NCBI GenBank assembly: GCA_023260175.1
Contig: JALQWD010000079.1
Location: forward strand, 1-12,413
DNA length: 12,413 nt
From: Candidatus Nanopelagicaceae bacterium
GTDB lineage: Bacteria; Actinomycetota; Actinomycetes; Nanopelagicales; Nanopelagicaceae
Reading direction: 5' to 3'
Made by a program: the position numbers and the translations under genes. Position 1 is the first letter of the stretch. Each line of letters starts with the position of its first letter. The notes under the pieces are model-generated. The model searched no databases. It was not told the origin of the DNA and worked only from the letters and a program-made list of their open reading frames with translations. This document shows positions 1-7,628 of the stretch, in pieces.

Positions 1-424
1 TCGCACGGACGAACCCGAGAGTCGCTTTGCTGTTGGTGCAGAAGTCATCACAGATAACGGAAATCTAAAAATCTCAAGCGCTCGCGTACATAATGGCATT
101 TTGTTGCTGGGATTTGAAGGAATTACCGATCGCAACGGAATCGAAAAGCTACGTAATACTTTGATGTATGCCGATGTAGATATCAATGAAGCTGGCATAG
201 ATGAAGATGACTATCACGTGCAGCAATTGATTGGACTACGAGCAGAGCTAGAAGATGGCTCCGAATACGGCGTTGTTACAGATGTGCTTAATCTTCCTGC
301 GCAAGATTGCTTAGCTATCAAAACAAAATCAGGTGAAGTGCTGATTCCTTTTGTGCGCCAATTGGTACCAACTGTTGATCTGGCAAACAAGAAAGTCGTA
401 GTTGTTCCACCGGTGGTCTCATGA
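1..424 (+). CDS. rimM: Ribosome maturation factor RimM (5'-truncated by window start)
   Basis: RimM assists late maturation of the 30S subunit by binding ribosomal protein S19. The reading frame is open from base 2 (RTDEPESRFAVGAE...), so the true start lies upstream of the window. About 140 residues are visible: the end of the N-terminal RimM barrel with the typical RTDEPE..RF stretch and the LxxLRNTLMY segment, then a C-terminal PRC-barrel-like domain containing QLIGL, NLPAQD and VLIPFV..LVP. The typical ending VDLA...VVVPP is present. Its stop codon overlaps the trmD start (ATGA, 4 nt), matching the widespread rimM-trmD pairing and implying translational coupling. Identification is from family sequence style and context. 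Confidence 0.95.
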   Translation, partial: RTDEPESRFAVGAEVITDNGNLKISSARVHNGILLLGFEGITDRNGIEKLRNTLMYADVDINEAGIDEDDYHVQQLIGLRAELEDGSEYGVVTDVLNLPAQDCLAIKTKSGEVLIPFVRQLVPTVDLANKKVVVVPPVVS

Positions 425-1086
425 AGTTGGATTTCATCACGATTTTCCCTGAATTCTTCGAACCGCTAAAACTCTCACTAATAGGTAAAGCGCGCGATAA
501 ATCTTTGATTGAAATTGGTGTGCATGATTTACGCGAGCAAGCCACCAACGTGCATAAACAGGTTGATGACACACCTTATGGCGGCGGCGCCGGCATGGTG
601 ATGATGCCGGAAGTTTGGGGCAAAGCAATTGACCCAATAATTGGTAAAGATTCGGAGCTGATTATTCTGACTCCGGCGGGAAAACGATTTGATCAACGCA
701 TGGCAGAAGAACTTTCAGAATCAAAGCATCTAATTTTTGCCTGTGGCCGTTACGAAGGCATTGATGATCGAGTGCGTCAGCATTACAAAAATGAAGGTTA
801 CAAAGTCCGCGAAGTTTCTATCGGTGATTATGTTCTAAATGGCGGAGAAGTTGCAGCAATAGTTATTGCAGAGGCGGTCTCAAGATTAATTCCAGGAGTA
901 CTTGGAAACCCTGAATCAATCGTGGATGAATCACACGCAGAGGATGGATATATTGAATATCCTGCTTTTACAAAACCTGCCGAATGGCGTGGAATTAAAG
1001 TGCCAGATGTATTGCTCTCTGGAAATCATGCTGAGATTGCAAAATGGCGTCGCAATGCAGGCATCGAACGCGGTAAATCACAGTAA
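421..1086 (+). CDS. trmD: tRNA (guanine-37-N1)-methyltransferase TrmD
   Basis: TrmD is an S-adenosylmethionine-dependent enzyme of the SPOUT (trefoil-knot) class that makes m1G37 in tRNAs and prevents +1 frameshifting. The 221 residues carry the expected landmarks: PYGGGAGMVMM (52-62), LTPAGKRFDQ (83-92), CGRYEGIDDRV (108-118), SIGDYVLNGGE (133-143), SRLIPGVLG (154-162), and the C-terminal LLSGNHAEIAKWRR (198-211). R155 aligns with the E. coli active-site Arg154. At the catalytic Asp169 position the order is Asp169-Glu170 instead of E. coli Glu168-Asp169, with one extra residue downstream (see findings). The protein is about 35 residues shorter than E. coli TrmD at the C-terminus. It starts inside the rimM stop (ATGA). 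rplS, the usual next gene in many bacteria, does not follow. Confidence 0.97.
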   Translation: MKLDFITIFPEFFEPLKLSLIGKARDKSLIEIGVHDLREQATNVHKQVDDTPYGGGAGMVMMPEVWGKAIDPIIGKDSELIILTPAGKRFDQRMAEELSESKHLIFACGRYEGIDDRVRQHYKNEGYKVREVSIGDYVLNGGEVAAIVIAEAVSRLIPGVLGNPESIVDESHAEDGYIEYPAFTKPAEWRGIKVPDVLLSGNHAEIAKWRRNAGIERGKSQ

Positions 1087-1134
1087 GTAAAGTGCTTGCC
1101 CTCGCAAAGTGGGGCGATAGCGAAAATTCGCTTA

Positions 1135-1146
1135 TAAACTGCGCAC
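1135..1146 (+). promoter_or_regulatory. Putative -10 box of a leaderless promoter
   Basis: TAAACT (1135-1140, inside TATAAACT) matches the TANNNT -10 pattern. Six bases separate it from the GTG at 1147, so transcription would begin at or next to the start codon. No Shine-Dalgarno sequence precedes that GTG, which fits a leaderless mRNA, a common arrangement in Actinobacteria. I see no good -35 hexamer at 16-18 bp. A small inverted repeat, AGCGA-AAAT-TCGCT (1119-1132), abuts the box. Confidence 0.45.
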
Positions 1147-2373
1147 GTGCGAGTAATTAATTATGAACAGTTAAAGAGCGTTCTAGCCCAACAGACAGAA
1201 TGGCCAAGAATCGTCGCATCTGGCAATTTCGCACCACCAATGACTCTGCTCAAAGCTGCAGATGAGTCAATTGAAAACTTTAATTTACATATGCTCAATG
1301 CCCATCCAGGTATTCCTGATCGCGAAGGCATTGATTACGAATCTGCATTCGTTGGCCCAGCGATGCGCCGCCATCCAAGGCTTCACTACATTCCATCACG
1401 ACTTTCGATGGTGCCGATTCTCTTTCGTGACCACTATCGTCCAGATATTGTCTTTCTTCATACTTCTCCAAAGCGTTACGACACAGTTTCTCTTGGCGTA
1501 GAGGTAAATATCTTGCCTGCTGCAATCGAAGCGGCTCGCGCGCGTAATGGCATTGTGATTGCTCAAGCTAATAAGCAGATGCCATATACCTACGGCGATG
1601 CACAGATTTACGAATCTGAGATTGATTATTTAATTGAAGTTGATGAACCGCTACTTGAAAAACCGGTTGCAGAGATTTCCGATACGCAACGTGAAATCGG
1701 AGATCGCATTGCTGCGCTAATTGAAAATAATTCAACTCTGCAATTAGGCATTGGCGGTGTACCAGACGCCGTACTGGGTGCGCTTAAGAATCGCAAAGAG
1801 ATGCGAATCTGGACTGAGATGTTTAGCGATGGCGTGCTAGATCTTCATAAGGCTGGGGTATTAGATGAAGAGATGCCGCTTAATGCATCATTCTTGTTCG
1901 GTTCTCGCGAGCTTTACGATTGGGTTAATTTGAATCGCAAAATCCGTATGCGCCGCACTGAAACATCTAATGACCCATCTCTAATTGCGCGCCAAGCAAA
2001 GATGACCTCTATCAACTCTGCGCTGCAAATAGATTTATTTGATCAGGCTAATGCTTCGTATGTGCGCGGTGAAATCTATTCTGGCTTTGGCGGATCAACA
2101 GATTTCATTGTTGGAGCGCTGCATTCACGCGGTGGTCAATCATTTATGGCGCTTCCTTCTTGGCATCCAAAGGCAAATGTCTCAACAATTGTTCCTAAAT
2201 TGGATGCGCCAGTTACCTCTTTCCAGCATTCATATGTCGCAACCGAACAGGGAATTGCTCCTTGCTTTGGTCATCCGACCAAGCAACAAGCGGCAAATAT
2301 CATCAGATATGCGGCACATCCAGATGCAAAAGAAGAGCTCAGCCAAGCAGCTGCAGCTATGAATTTACTTTAA
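1147..2373 (+). CDS. Acetyl-CoA hydrolase / 4-hydroxybutyrate CoA-transferase family protein
   Basis: This is a two-domain class I CoA-transferase-like protein of 408 residues, close to the usual 4-hydroxybutyrate CoA-transferase length and shorter than the roughly 500-residue succinate:acetate type. Visible landmarks are the N-terminal VASGNFAPP (23-31), LNAHPGIPDR (50-59), SEIDYLIEVDEPL (157-169), GIGGVPDAVL (201-210), WTEMFSDGVLDL (222-233) with E224 as the likely catalytic glutamate, SINSALQIDLF, SGFGGSTDF and the C-terminal YVATEQGIA. It moves CoA between short acyl groups or hydrolyses acyl-CoA; the exact acyl substrate cannot be read from sequence. The GTG start at 1147 fits the family N-terminus and has no ribosome binding site, so it is probably leaderless. 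It runs towards the acetoacetyl-CoA synthetase gene and overlaps its 3' end by 9 bp. A role in acetate, propionate or acetoacetate CoA exchange is inferred from the neighbouring genes. Confidence 0.88.
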   Translation: MRVINYEQLKSVLAQQTEWPRIVASGNFAPPMTLLKAADESIENFNLHMLNAHPGIPDREGIDYESAFVGPAMRRHPRLHYIPSRLSMVPILFRDHYRPDIVFLHTSPKRYDTVSLGVEVNILPAAIEAARARNGIVIAQANKQMPYTYGDAQIYESEIDYLIEVDEPLLEKPVAEISDTQREIGDRIAALIENNSTLQLGIGGVPDAVLGALKNRKEMRIWTEMFSDGVLDLHKAGVLDEEMPLNASFLFGSRELYDWVNLNRKIRMRRTETSNDPSLIARQAKMTSINSALQIDLFDQANASYVRGEIYSGFGGSTDFIVGALHSRGGQSFMALPSWHPKANVSTIVPKLDAPVTSFQHSYVATEQGIAPCFGHPTKQQAANIIRYAAHPDAKEELSQAAAAMNLL

Positions 2374-4239
2374 AAGATCAGGTAAATCTTTAAACCAATC
2401 CAGCGCACCTGGATTAGCAAGAGCATCGCGATTTCTAACTTCTCGTCCATTAATCACGTCGGTAACTGCAAGCTCTACCAACTTATTTGATTTGGTTCTG
2501 GGAAGTTCCGGTGCAACGATAATTTTATCTGGCACATGCCTTGGGCTAGCTTGATCACGGAGCGCTTTTTTAACGTCTTTCGCCACTTCGTCATCAAAAG
2601 TCTGGCCATCTTTAACTACAACAAAGAGCACCACTCGGGTGTCGTTATCCCAATCCTGCGATACCGCCATGCATTCTTGAATCTGCGGGAAAGTTTCAAC
2701 CACGCGATAAATCTCTGCAGTGCCAATACGCACACCTTTTGAATTTAAGGTGGCATCGCTACGACCATAAAGCGTAAATCCACCTGTTGCACTAGTTGAT
2801 GCGAAATCTCCATGCGTCCAAACTCCAGGAAAACCTTCAAAGTATGCAGCTAAATACTTTTCATCATTCTTATCGCCCCAGAAACCAATAGGCTTTGATG
2901 GGAAGGGAACTGTGCAAACTAATTCGCCCTTTTCATCTTGCTTCGCTGGGTTTCCGTGCGTATCAAAGACGGCCGGTGCCATTCCAAGGCAAGGACCTTG
3001 CAACTCTCCACGATAAACGGGAAGCGTTGGAATAGAAGCAACGAAGCAACCGCAGATATCTGTACCGCCAGACATTGAAGCTAAGTGAACATCTTTCTTT
3101 ACATTTTCGTAGATGTAATCAAATCCCTCTGGAACTAATACTGATCCCGTAGAGGCAATCATTCGAAGATTAGATAAATTGTGAGTTTCTGACGGCTTTA
3201 GCCCAACTTTCTTGATGCCATCAATAAATTTTGCAGAGACTCCAAAGAAATTTAGCTCTTCGTTCTGCGCTAAATCAAAGAGGCGATTAGCGCGAGGAAA
3301 AACAGGAGATCCGTCGAAGAGCACGATAGTTACGCCACGAACCAGGCACATAAATAGCCAGTTCCACATCATCCAGCCACAGGTGGTGAAGAAGAAGACC
3401 TTTTCATTCGGTTTCATATCGAATTGATATAGCTGCTCTGCTCCTGCTTTGAGCATTACGCCTGCACCGCTATGGGTGATGCACTTTGGCTTACCTGTGG
3501 TGCCAGATGAAAAGAGCACAAAGCCCGGATGATCAAAAGACATTCGATTAAATTCTGGCTTTGCGCCAATAAATGGTGCGATCCAACTTTCAAATTCAGA
3601 AATTCGAAGTGATTTCTCTAAAGTTGGAAGGAGCGAAATAATCTCCTCACCCTTCTCCTTTAGATCAAATGTTTTGCCACCGTATTGGTACTCATCTCCC
3701 AAGAGAATTAACTTAGGCGCAACCTGACCAAAGCGATCTTCAACTGCATGTGGTGCAAAATCTGGAGAAGCGGTAGATATGACAGCGCCAATTGAGAGCG
3801 CGCCAAGTGCATAAATCATTACCTCTGGAACATTTGGCGCCCAGGCGACCACGCGATCGCCAGCGACAATTCCCATTGAGCGCATCGCAGCTGCTACTGC
3901 CGCACTCTTTTCGCGCAATTGGTCATAAGTAATTTCGGTGCGTGTGCCATCTTCTAGGATGCCAACCATCGCAACGCCGTTGCAATGCGCTAATAGATTC
4001 TCGGCAACATTTATCGAACCATTAGGAAAGAATTTTGCATCTATAAATCTTTCGGCGCTCTGGAAATTTATATCGCCTTTATCGCCAATTAATCCAAGAT
4101 CATCCCAAGCTCGAGACCAGAATTCACCAGGATGTTCAACGCTCCACCTATGCAGACCCCAATAGTCTGTACTTTTTTCGCGCTCTAATTTTCCAAGCGC
4201 TGTTGATTCAGAATTATTTGGGGTAAAGAGCAAACTCAC
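2365..4239 (-). CDS. acsA: Acetoacetyl-CoA synthetase (acetoacetate--CoA ligase)
   Basis: This cytosolic ANL-superfamily ligase (acetoacetate + ATP + CoA to acetoacetyl-CoA + AMP + PPi) is 624 residues long, close to the family norm. The N-terminal cap segment has RWSVEHPGEFW (31-41) and the pre-core FPNGSINVAENLL (71-83). Core motifs are the P-loop FSSGTTGKPK (243-252), TTCGWMMWNW (285-294), the AACS-typical STGSVLVPEGF (363-373), SGGTDI (390-395), GELVC (438-442), FPGVWTHGDF (470-479), YGRSDATLNSKGVRIGTAEIY (491-511) and SPRHVP (565-570). The probable adenylation lysine is K587 in PRTKSNK; the usual Gly before it is Asn586, a mild oddity. The start is GTG at 4239, overlapping the livM stop (GTGA), so it is the last gene of the liv operon and probably translationally coupled. 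It would activate acetoacetate formed by the 3-hydroxybutyrate dehydrogenase encoded at 9888-10688 or by leucine breakdown. The 3' end overlaps the convergent CoA-transferase gene. Confidence 0.92.
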   Translation of the reverse strand: MSLLFTPNNSESTALGKLEREKSTDYWGLHRWSVEHPGEFWSRAWDDLGLIGDKGDINFQSAERFIDAKFFPNGSINVAENLLAHCNGVAMVGILEDGTRTEITYDQLREKSAAVAAAMRSMGIVAGDRVVAWAPNVPEVMIYALGALSIGAVISTASPDFAPHAVEDRFGQVAPKLILLGDEYQYGGKTFDLKEKGEEIISLLPTLEKSLRISEFESWIAPFIGAKPEFNRMSFDHPGFVLFSSGTTGKPKCITHSGAGVMLKAGAEQLYQFDMKPNEKVFFFTTCGWMMWNWLFMCLVRGVTIVLFDGSPVFPRANRLFDLAQNEELNFFGVSAKFIDGIKKVGLKPSETHNLSNLRMIASTGSVLVPEGFDYIYENVKKDVHLASMSGGTDICGCFVASIPTLPVYRGELQGPCLGMAPAVFDTHGNPAKQDEKGELVCTVPFPSKPIGFWGDKNDEKYLAAYFEGFPGVWTHGDFASTSATGGFTLYGRSDATLNSKGVRIGTAEIYRVVETFPQIQECMAVSQDWDNDTRVVLFVVVKDGQTFDDEVAKDVKKALRDQASPRHVPDKIIVAPELPRTKSNKLVELAVTDVINGREVRNRDALANPGALDWFKDLPDLLK

Positions 4240-5252
4240 TTTTTAGATATCGCCCTTGCACGAAGCTTGTAATAAGCGCCTGATAGACCACCAGGGGAGA
4301 ACATCACCACAAGAATAAAGAGCACACCTAGAATCAAAGTTGGTTCAGAAAGTGGACCGCCTATGGCTTTTGGTAGATCTTTGAAGAATGGTTGTTGAGT
4401 TAAATCCTGCATACGAGTTGTGGCAACAGAGTAGAAAATGCCGCCCAATACCGCGCCCCAACGTGTAACCGCTCCACCCAAAATAACCATAAGCAGAAGC
4501 GCAATTGTTAGGTTGGCATCGGCAAAACGAGGCGCTGCACTACCTGCAGCTAAGAGCATCGCTACGCCTAAGAAGCTAGCTAAAGATCCTGCGATTACAA
4601 ATGAGAGAAGTTTGAACTTCTGGGTATCAAGTCCTAAAACTTGAACGCGTAATTCATTATCGCGAAGTGCTGCAAAAACACGACCTGCAGAGCTTTCGGT
4701 GATCCACCAGATAATTGCATAAACAATTATTAGCGCAAGTAGCGCAGTCCAATAAAGATATTTGGTATTTACGACGCCAATCCAGAATTGCGGAACTTTT
4801 GTCGCATCAAGTGCAATTCCGTTCTCTCCGCCAGTTAAGTTGAAGAAATTGCGGTTAATGATCACGTGACCAGCTTCGCCGAAGGCGAGTGTCACCATGG
4901 CAAAGGTAATTCCCGTTGTTCGCAATGAAGCCATACCAATTAACATCGCAAGCAGACCAGTAATTGCAACTGCAATAAACATGGCAATGAACCAAGGCGC
5001 AACGCTGTGATTGATCAGAATACAAGTGATGTACATACCGGTACCAAAGTAGATGGCATGACCAAATGAAAGTAGACCGGTAAATCCAAATAGCAAGTCA
5101 TAAGTAAGAGCTAAGCCACCATAAATAAATGCAACTGCAAGTGTTTGCTGTAAGCCTGGCTTTGAAAGGGGATTGCTACCTAGCAGTGGCGCTGCAGCAA
5201 GAACCAATAGGAGAACTCCAAGTAATGGACGTGAATATTTCCAACGTAACAT
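4236..5252 (-). CDS. livM: HAAT-family ABC transporter permease LivM
   Basis: This is the second membrane subunit of a branched-chain-amino-acid-type (HAAT) importer. The 338 residues are mostly hydrophobic helices. LivM hallmarks are GLLSFGHAIYFGTGMY (59-74), GITFAMVTLAFGE (114-126), LTGGENGI (139-146), the cytoplasmic coupling region SSAGRVFAALRDNE...LG (187-207) that meets the ATPases, VILGGAVTRWGAVLGG (256-271) and the terminal MFSPGGLSG (317-325). The ATG overlaps the livH stop by 1 nt (TAATG) and is preceded by a purine-rich GGAAAGG. Its TGA overlaps the GTG of the acetoacetyl-CoA synthetase gene by 4 nt. The true solute is uncertain (see the binding-protein entry). Confidence 0.95.
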   Translation of the reverse strand: MLRWKYSRPLLGVLLLVLAAAPLLGSNPLSKPGLQQTLAVAFIYGGLALTYDLLFGFTGLLSFGHAIYFGTGMYITCILINHSVAPWFIAMFIAVAITGLLAMLIGMASLRTTGITFAMVTLAFGEAGHVIINRNFFNLTGGENGIALDATKVPQFWIGVVNTKYLYWTALLALIIVYAIIWWITESSAGRVFAALRDNELRVQVLGLDTQKFKLLSFVIAGSLASFLGVAMLLAAGSAAPRFADANLTIALLLMVILGGAVTRWGAVLGGIFYSVATTRMQDLTQQPFFKDLPKAIGGPLSEPTLILGVLFILVVMFSPGGLSGAYYKLRARAISKK

Positions 5253-6133
5253 TATGCAGCCGCCTTTCCAAGTAAACCTTGCGGCTTAATAAGTAGTACT
5301 CCAGCTAGAAGAATTACCACAACAAAGTCTCCAAGGCCGGTCACGTAGTAGTTAGCGAATTGGCGAATCACGCCGATTAGCATTGCTGATAAGAAGCTTC
5401 CAGGAACACTTCCCATGCCGCCGATAACCACAACGATAAATCCGTAAATTAAGTACTGGCCAGCAATAAGCGGTGAAACACCATTTGCATAAACAGAAAC
5501 TAATACGCCACCAATTCCGGCAGCGAATCCGCCTAGGAAAAATACTGCACTAAATGCACGACGGACATTGATTCCAAGCGCTGCCACCATGGTGCGATTC
5601 TCTACACCGGCGCGAATAATCAGACCGATACGTGTGTATTTAAGTAACGCCCAGTTGGCAATTAAGAGAATAACGGCAGTGCCAATGTAGAAGAAGCGAT
5701 CGGCAGGGATGATTGCGCCAAAGACATTTACGCCATTTAGGAAATAGGAAGGTGTTGGATACTGAACTAAATCATTTCCAAACCAGCCACCCAAAGCTGC
5801 ACCAACAACAAGTGAAACACCAACTGTTACTAGCGCTTGATCAATATGGCGCTCATACATACGTGTAATCAAAAGTTGCTCCATCAAAAGCGCAAAGGCG
5901 CCGGCACCAATTCCGCCAATTAACATCGAAAGCAAGAATTTTGGCGTAGTAATCATGAAGCCATATTGTTTGGCATACCAAAAACCAAAGAATGCGCCAA
6001 CTGTTAAGAAAGCGCCATGAGCAAAGTTAAGTACGCCCATCAAGCCGTAGATTAATGAAAGTCCAGATGCCACCAAGAAATAGAGCGCACCTAAACCAAT
6101 ACCGGTAATCAGAATCAGCAAGAACGTTGACAT
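5252..6133 (-). CDS. livH: HAAT-family ABC transporter permease LivH
   Basis: First membrane subunit of the importer, 293 residues, all hydrophobic helices with short loops. LivH landmarks are GLSLIYGLMGVLNFAHGAF (24-42), the coupling stretch YTRIGLIIRAGVENRTMVAALG (166-187), GGFAAGIGGVL (201-211), VIGGMGSVPGS (236-246) and the end LIKPQGLLG (281-289). The frame is open to an ATG at 6169, but the start at 6133 is chosen. AGGAGG stands 6 nt before it, the ATG shares one base with the livF stop (TAATG), and the family N-terminus begins here. The longer reading would add an arginine-rich 12-residue extension encoded inside livF. Confidence 0.95.
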   Translation of the reverse strand: MSTFLLILITGIGLGALYFLVASGLSLIYGLMGVLNFAHGAFLTVGAFFGFWYAKQYGFMITTPKFLLSMLIGGIGAGAFALLMEQLLITRMYERHIDQALVTVGVSLVVGAALGGWFGNDLVQYPTPSYFLNGVNVFGAIIPADRFFYIGTAVILLIANWALLKYTRIGLIIRAGVENRTMVAALGINVRRAFSAVFFLGGFAAGIGGVLVSVYANGVSPLIAGQYLIYGFIVVVIGGMGSVPGSFLSAMLIGVIRQFANYYVTGLGDFVVVILLAGVLLIKPQGLLGKAAA

Positions 6134-6834
6134 TATTTGCCTCCTACGCCGAGCATCTGATGTACCCATTTCTCATCATGCAGCACCTCTGGGCCACCTT
6201 GGAAAACTACTTTTCCTTGATCCATAACGATTACATTCTCTGCAATTCGTTTTACTAAAGCTAAGTTCTGCTCAACTAACAACATGGTGTTCTCGTGTGC
6301 AACTTGCGAAAGCGCATCGGCAACTTCCGTTACTAGTTTTGGCGCTAAACCCTTTGTAGGTTCATCAACCAGAAGCACTTCATTCTTATTTAATAGCGCA
6401 CGAGCAATTGCCACCATCTGCTGTTGCCCGCCAGATAGCGAACCAGCTCTTTGCTGCGCACGGGTATCTAGCTCCGGAAATAGCGAATGTACGAATTTGT
6501 AAGCATCGCCATGGTCTTTACCGCGAGCGGCAAGAGCTAGATTCTCTTTTACGGAGAGAGAAGAGAAGATTTCACGATCTTCAGGGATATATGCGATACC
6601 AGATTGTGCAATTTTGTAGGTGTCGTTATTTAAGATCTCTTTGCCATTAAATGAAACCGAGCCTTCACCTTTATATAAGCCCATAATGGTCTTTAATGTT
6701 GTTGATTTGCCTACGCCATTACGTCCCAATAGGGCAGTGACTTTGTGGCTTGGCACATCAAAGGTAACGCCATGCAAAATATGCGATTGATTGATCTTTA
6801 CATGAAGATCTCTAATTGAGAGTACGTTACTCAT
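6133..6834 (-). CDS. livF: HAAT-family ABC transporter ATP-binding protein LivF
   Basis: Cytoplasmic ATPase that powers the LivH/LivM channel together with LivG. In its 233 residues: Walker A GRNGVGKST (37-45), a LivF-type Q-loop region IAYIPEDREIF (80-90) where E85 stands at the usual Gln position, the signature LSGGQQQ (133-139), Walker B VLLVDEP (153-159) and a switch segment LLVEQN lacking the His found in most ABC ATPases. All of these are normal for LivF. The ATG overlaps the livG stop (ATGA, 4 nt) and its TAA overlaps the livH start by one base. Length and order match complete liv operons. Confidence 0.95.
   Translation of the reverse strand: MSNVLSIRDLHVKINQSHILHGVTFDVPSHKVTALLGRNGVGKSTTLKTIMGLYKGEGSVSFNGKEILNNDTYKIAQSGIAYIPEDREIFSSLSVKENLALAARGKDHGDAYKFVHSLFPELDTRAQQRAGSLSGGQQQMVAIARALLNKNEVLLVDEPTKGLAPKLVTEVADALSQVAHENTMLLVEQNLALVKRIAENVIVMDQGKVVFQGGPEVLHDEKWVHQMLGVGGK
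6140..6145 (-). promoter_or_regulatory. Strong Shine-Dalgarno site fixing the livH start
   Basis: On the minus strand AGGAGG is followed by CAAATA and then ATG at 6133. This near-ideal site lies inside the last codons of livF and identifies 6133, not the upstream in-frame ATG at 6169, as the livH start. Confidence 0.85.
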
Positions 6835-7583
6835 AGCGCCTCTCCGATATATGCAGATTGTACTGTTGGATTGTTAATTACATTCTGCGGGGTATCGCAG
6901 ACTAGAAGTTCGCCGTAATTTAGAACTGCTACACGATCTGCAAGACCCAAGATAACTTCAAGGTGATGCTCCACAATTAAAACAGTCTTTTTATGTTCAA
7001 CTTTTAAAGAGCGGATGATTTCGACTAGCTCTGGAACATTTTCGACGCTCATGCCAGCCATCGGTTCGTCAAGCAGAACGATCTCGCTCTTTGAAGCCAA
7101 GACAATTGCAATCTCTAAACGTCGCTTATCGCCATGCGAAAGAGAGCCTGCAATCTGTAGCGCTCGTGGCGATAGTCCAACTTTTGCTAAACATTCGTGA
7201 GCTGTTGCGACTACATCTGTAAATTTATATGCGTTCTTTGTTAAATTCATAGATTTGCCATTGGCCGCTTGTGCTGCAATGCGCACATTTTCCAAGCAAG
7301 TTAAATTGGCAAAGACTGATGAAGTTTGGAAGGTGCGAGCTAAACCAACATTTGCTCTTTCGTATGGCTTCATATCAGTTACATCTTGATCGCCAATATG
7401 AATCTGGCCGCGAGTTGGCTTGCGAACGCCACTTAAGAGATTGAAGAAAGATGTCTTACCAGCGCCGTTAGGGCCGATTATGCCGAGCGTCTCATTTTGA
7501 TTTACCGAGAGCGTGATGCCATCGAGGATCTTTGCTCCGCCTATTGAAAGCGATAAATCTTTAACCGATAAAGCGGATATCAA
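6831..7583 (-). CDS. livG: HAAT-family ABC transporter ATP-binding protein LivG
   Basis: Partner ATPase of LivF, 250 residues. Walker A GPNGAGKTS (37-45), Q-loop LARTFQ with Q86, signature LSHGDKRRLEIA (148-159), Walker B EIVLLDEP (167-174) and switch VEHHLEV (204-210). The long LivG-type insert after FANLTCLENVRIAA is present. The start is a TTG at 7583, with GGGAG 9 nt upstream and no nearby ATG or GTG that keeps the full N-terminal strand, so the TTG is accepted with moderate confidence. The gene is separated from livK by 93 bp that hold a strong terminator, so its expression probably depends on read-through or an unseen promoter. Confidence 0.93.
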   Translation of the reverse strand: MISALSVKDLSLSIGGAKILDGITLSVNQNETLGIIGPNGAGKTSFFNLLSGVRKPTRGQIHIGDQDVTDMKPYERANVGLARTFQTSSVFANLTCLENVRIAAQAANGKSMNLTKNAYKFTDVVATAHECLAKVGLSPRALQIAGSLSHGDKRRLEIAIVLASKSEIVLLDEPMAGMSVENVPELVEIIRSLKVEHKKTVLIVEHHLEVILGLADRVAVLNYGELLVCDTPQNVINNPTVQSAYIGEAL

Positions 7584-7628
7584 TTGGGTTAACTCCCTTG
7601 TTATGCCCGTTAGCTTGCCTAAGGGTAT

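Noticed and set aside
1098..1115. GCCCT...GGGGC hairpin after trmD as a terminator
   Set aside because: Only about five pairs including a G-T, an eight-base loop and no T tract follow it.
2373..2391. AAAGAT...ATCTTT inverted repeat at the convergent gene ends as a terminator
   Set aside because: Stem almost entirely A/T and lying in the coding end of the synthetase gene; too weak to call.
6134..6169. N-terminal extension of LivH from an ATG at 6169 (MGTSDARRRRQI)
   Set aside because: The start at 6133 has AGGAGG at 6-nt spacing and a TAATG overlap with livF. The extension is an arginine-rich out-of-frame reading of livF and does not fit the LivH N-terminus.
7584..7628. Separate promoter for livGFHM downstream of the terminator
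   Set aside because: TATACC and CATAAC are possible -10 boxes on the minus strand, but no matching -35 is seen; not supported well enough to list.
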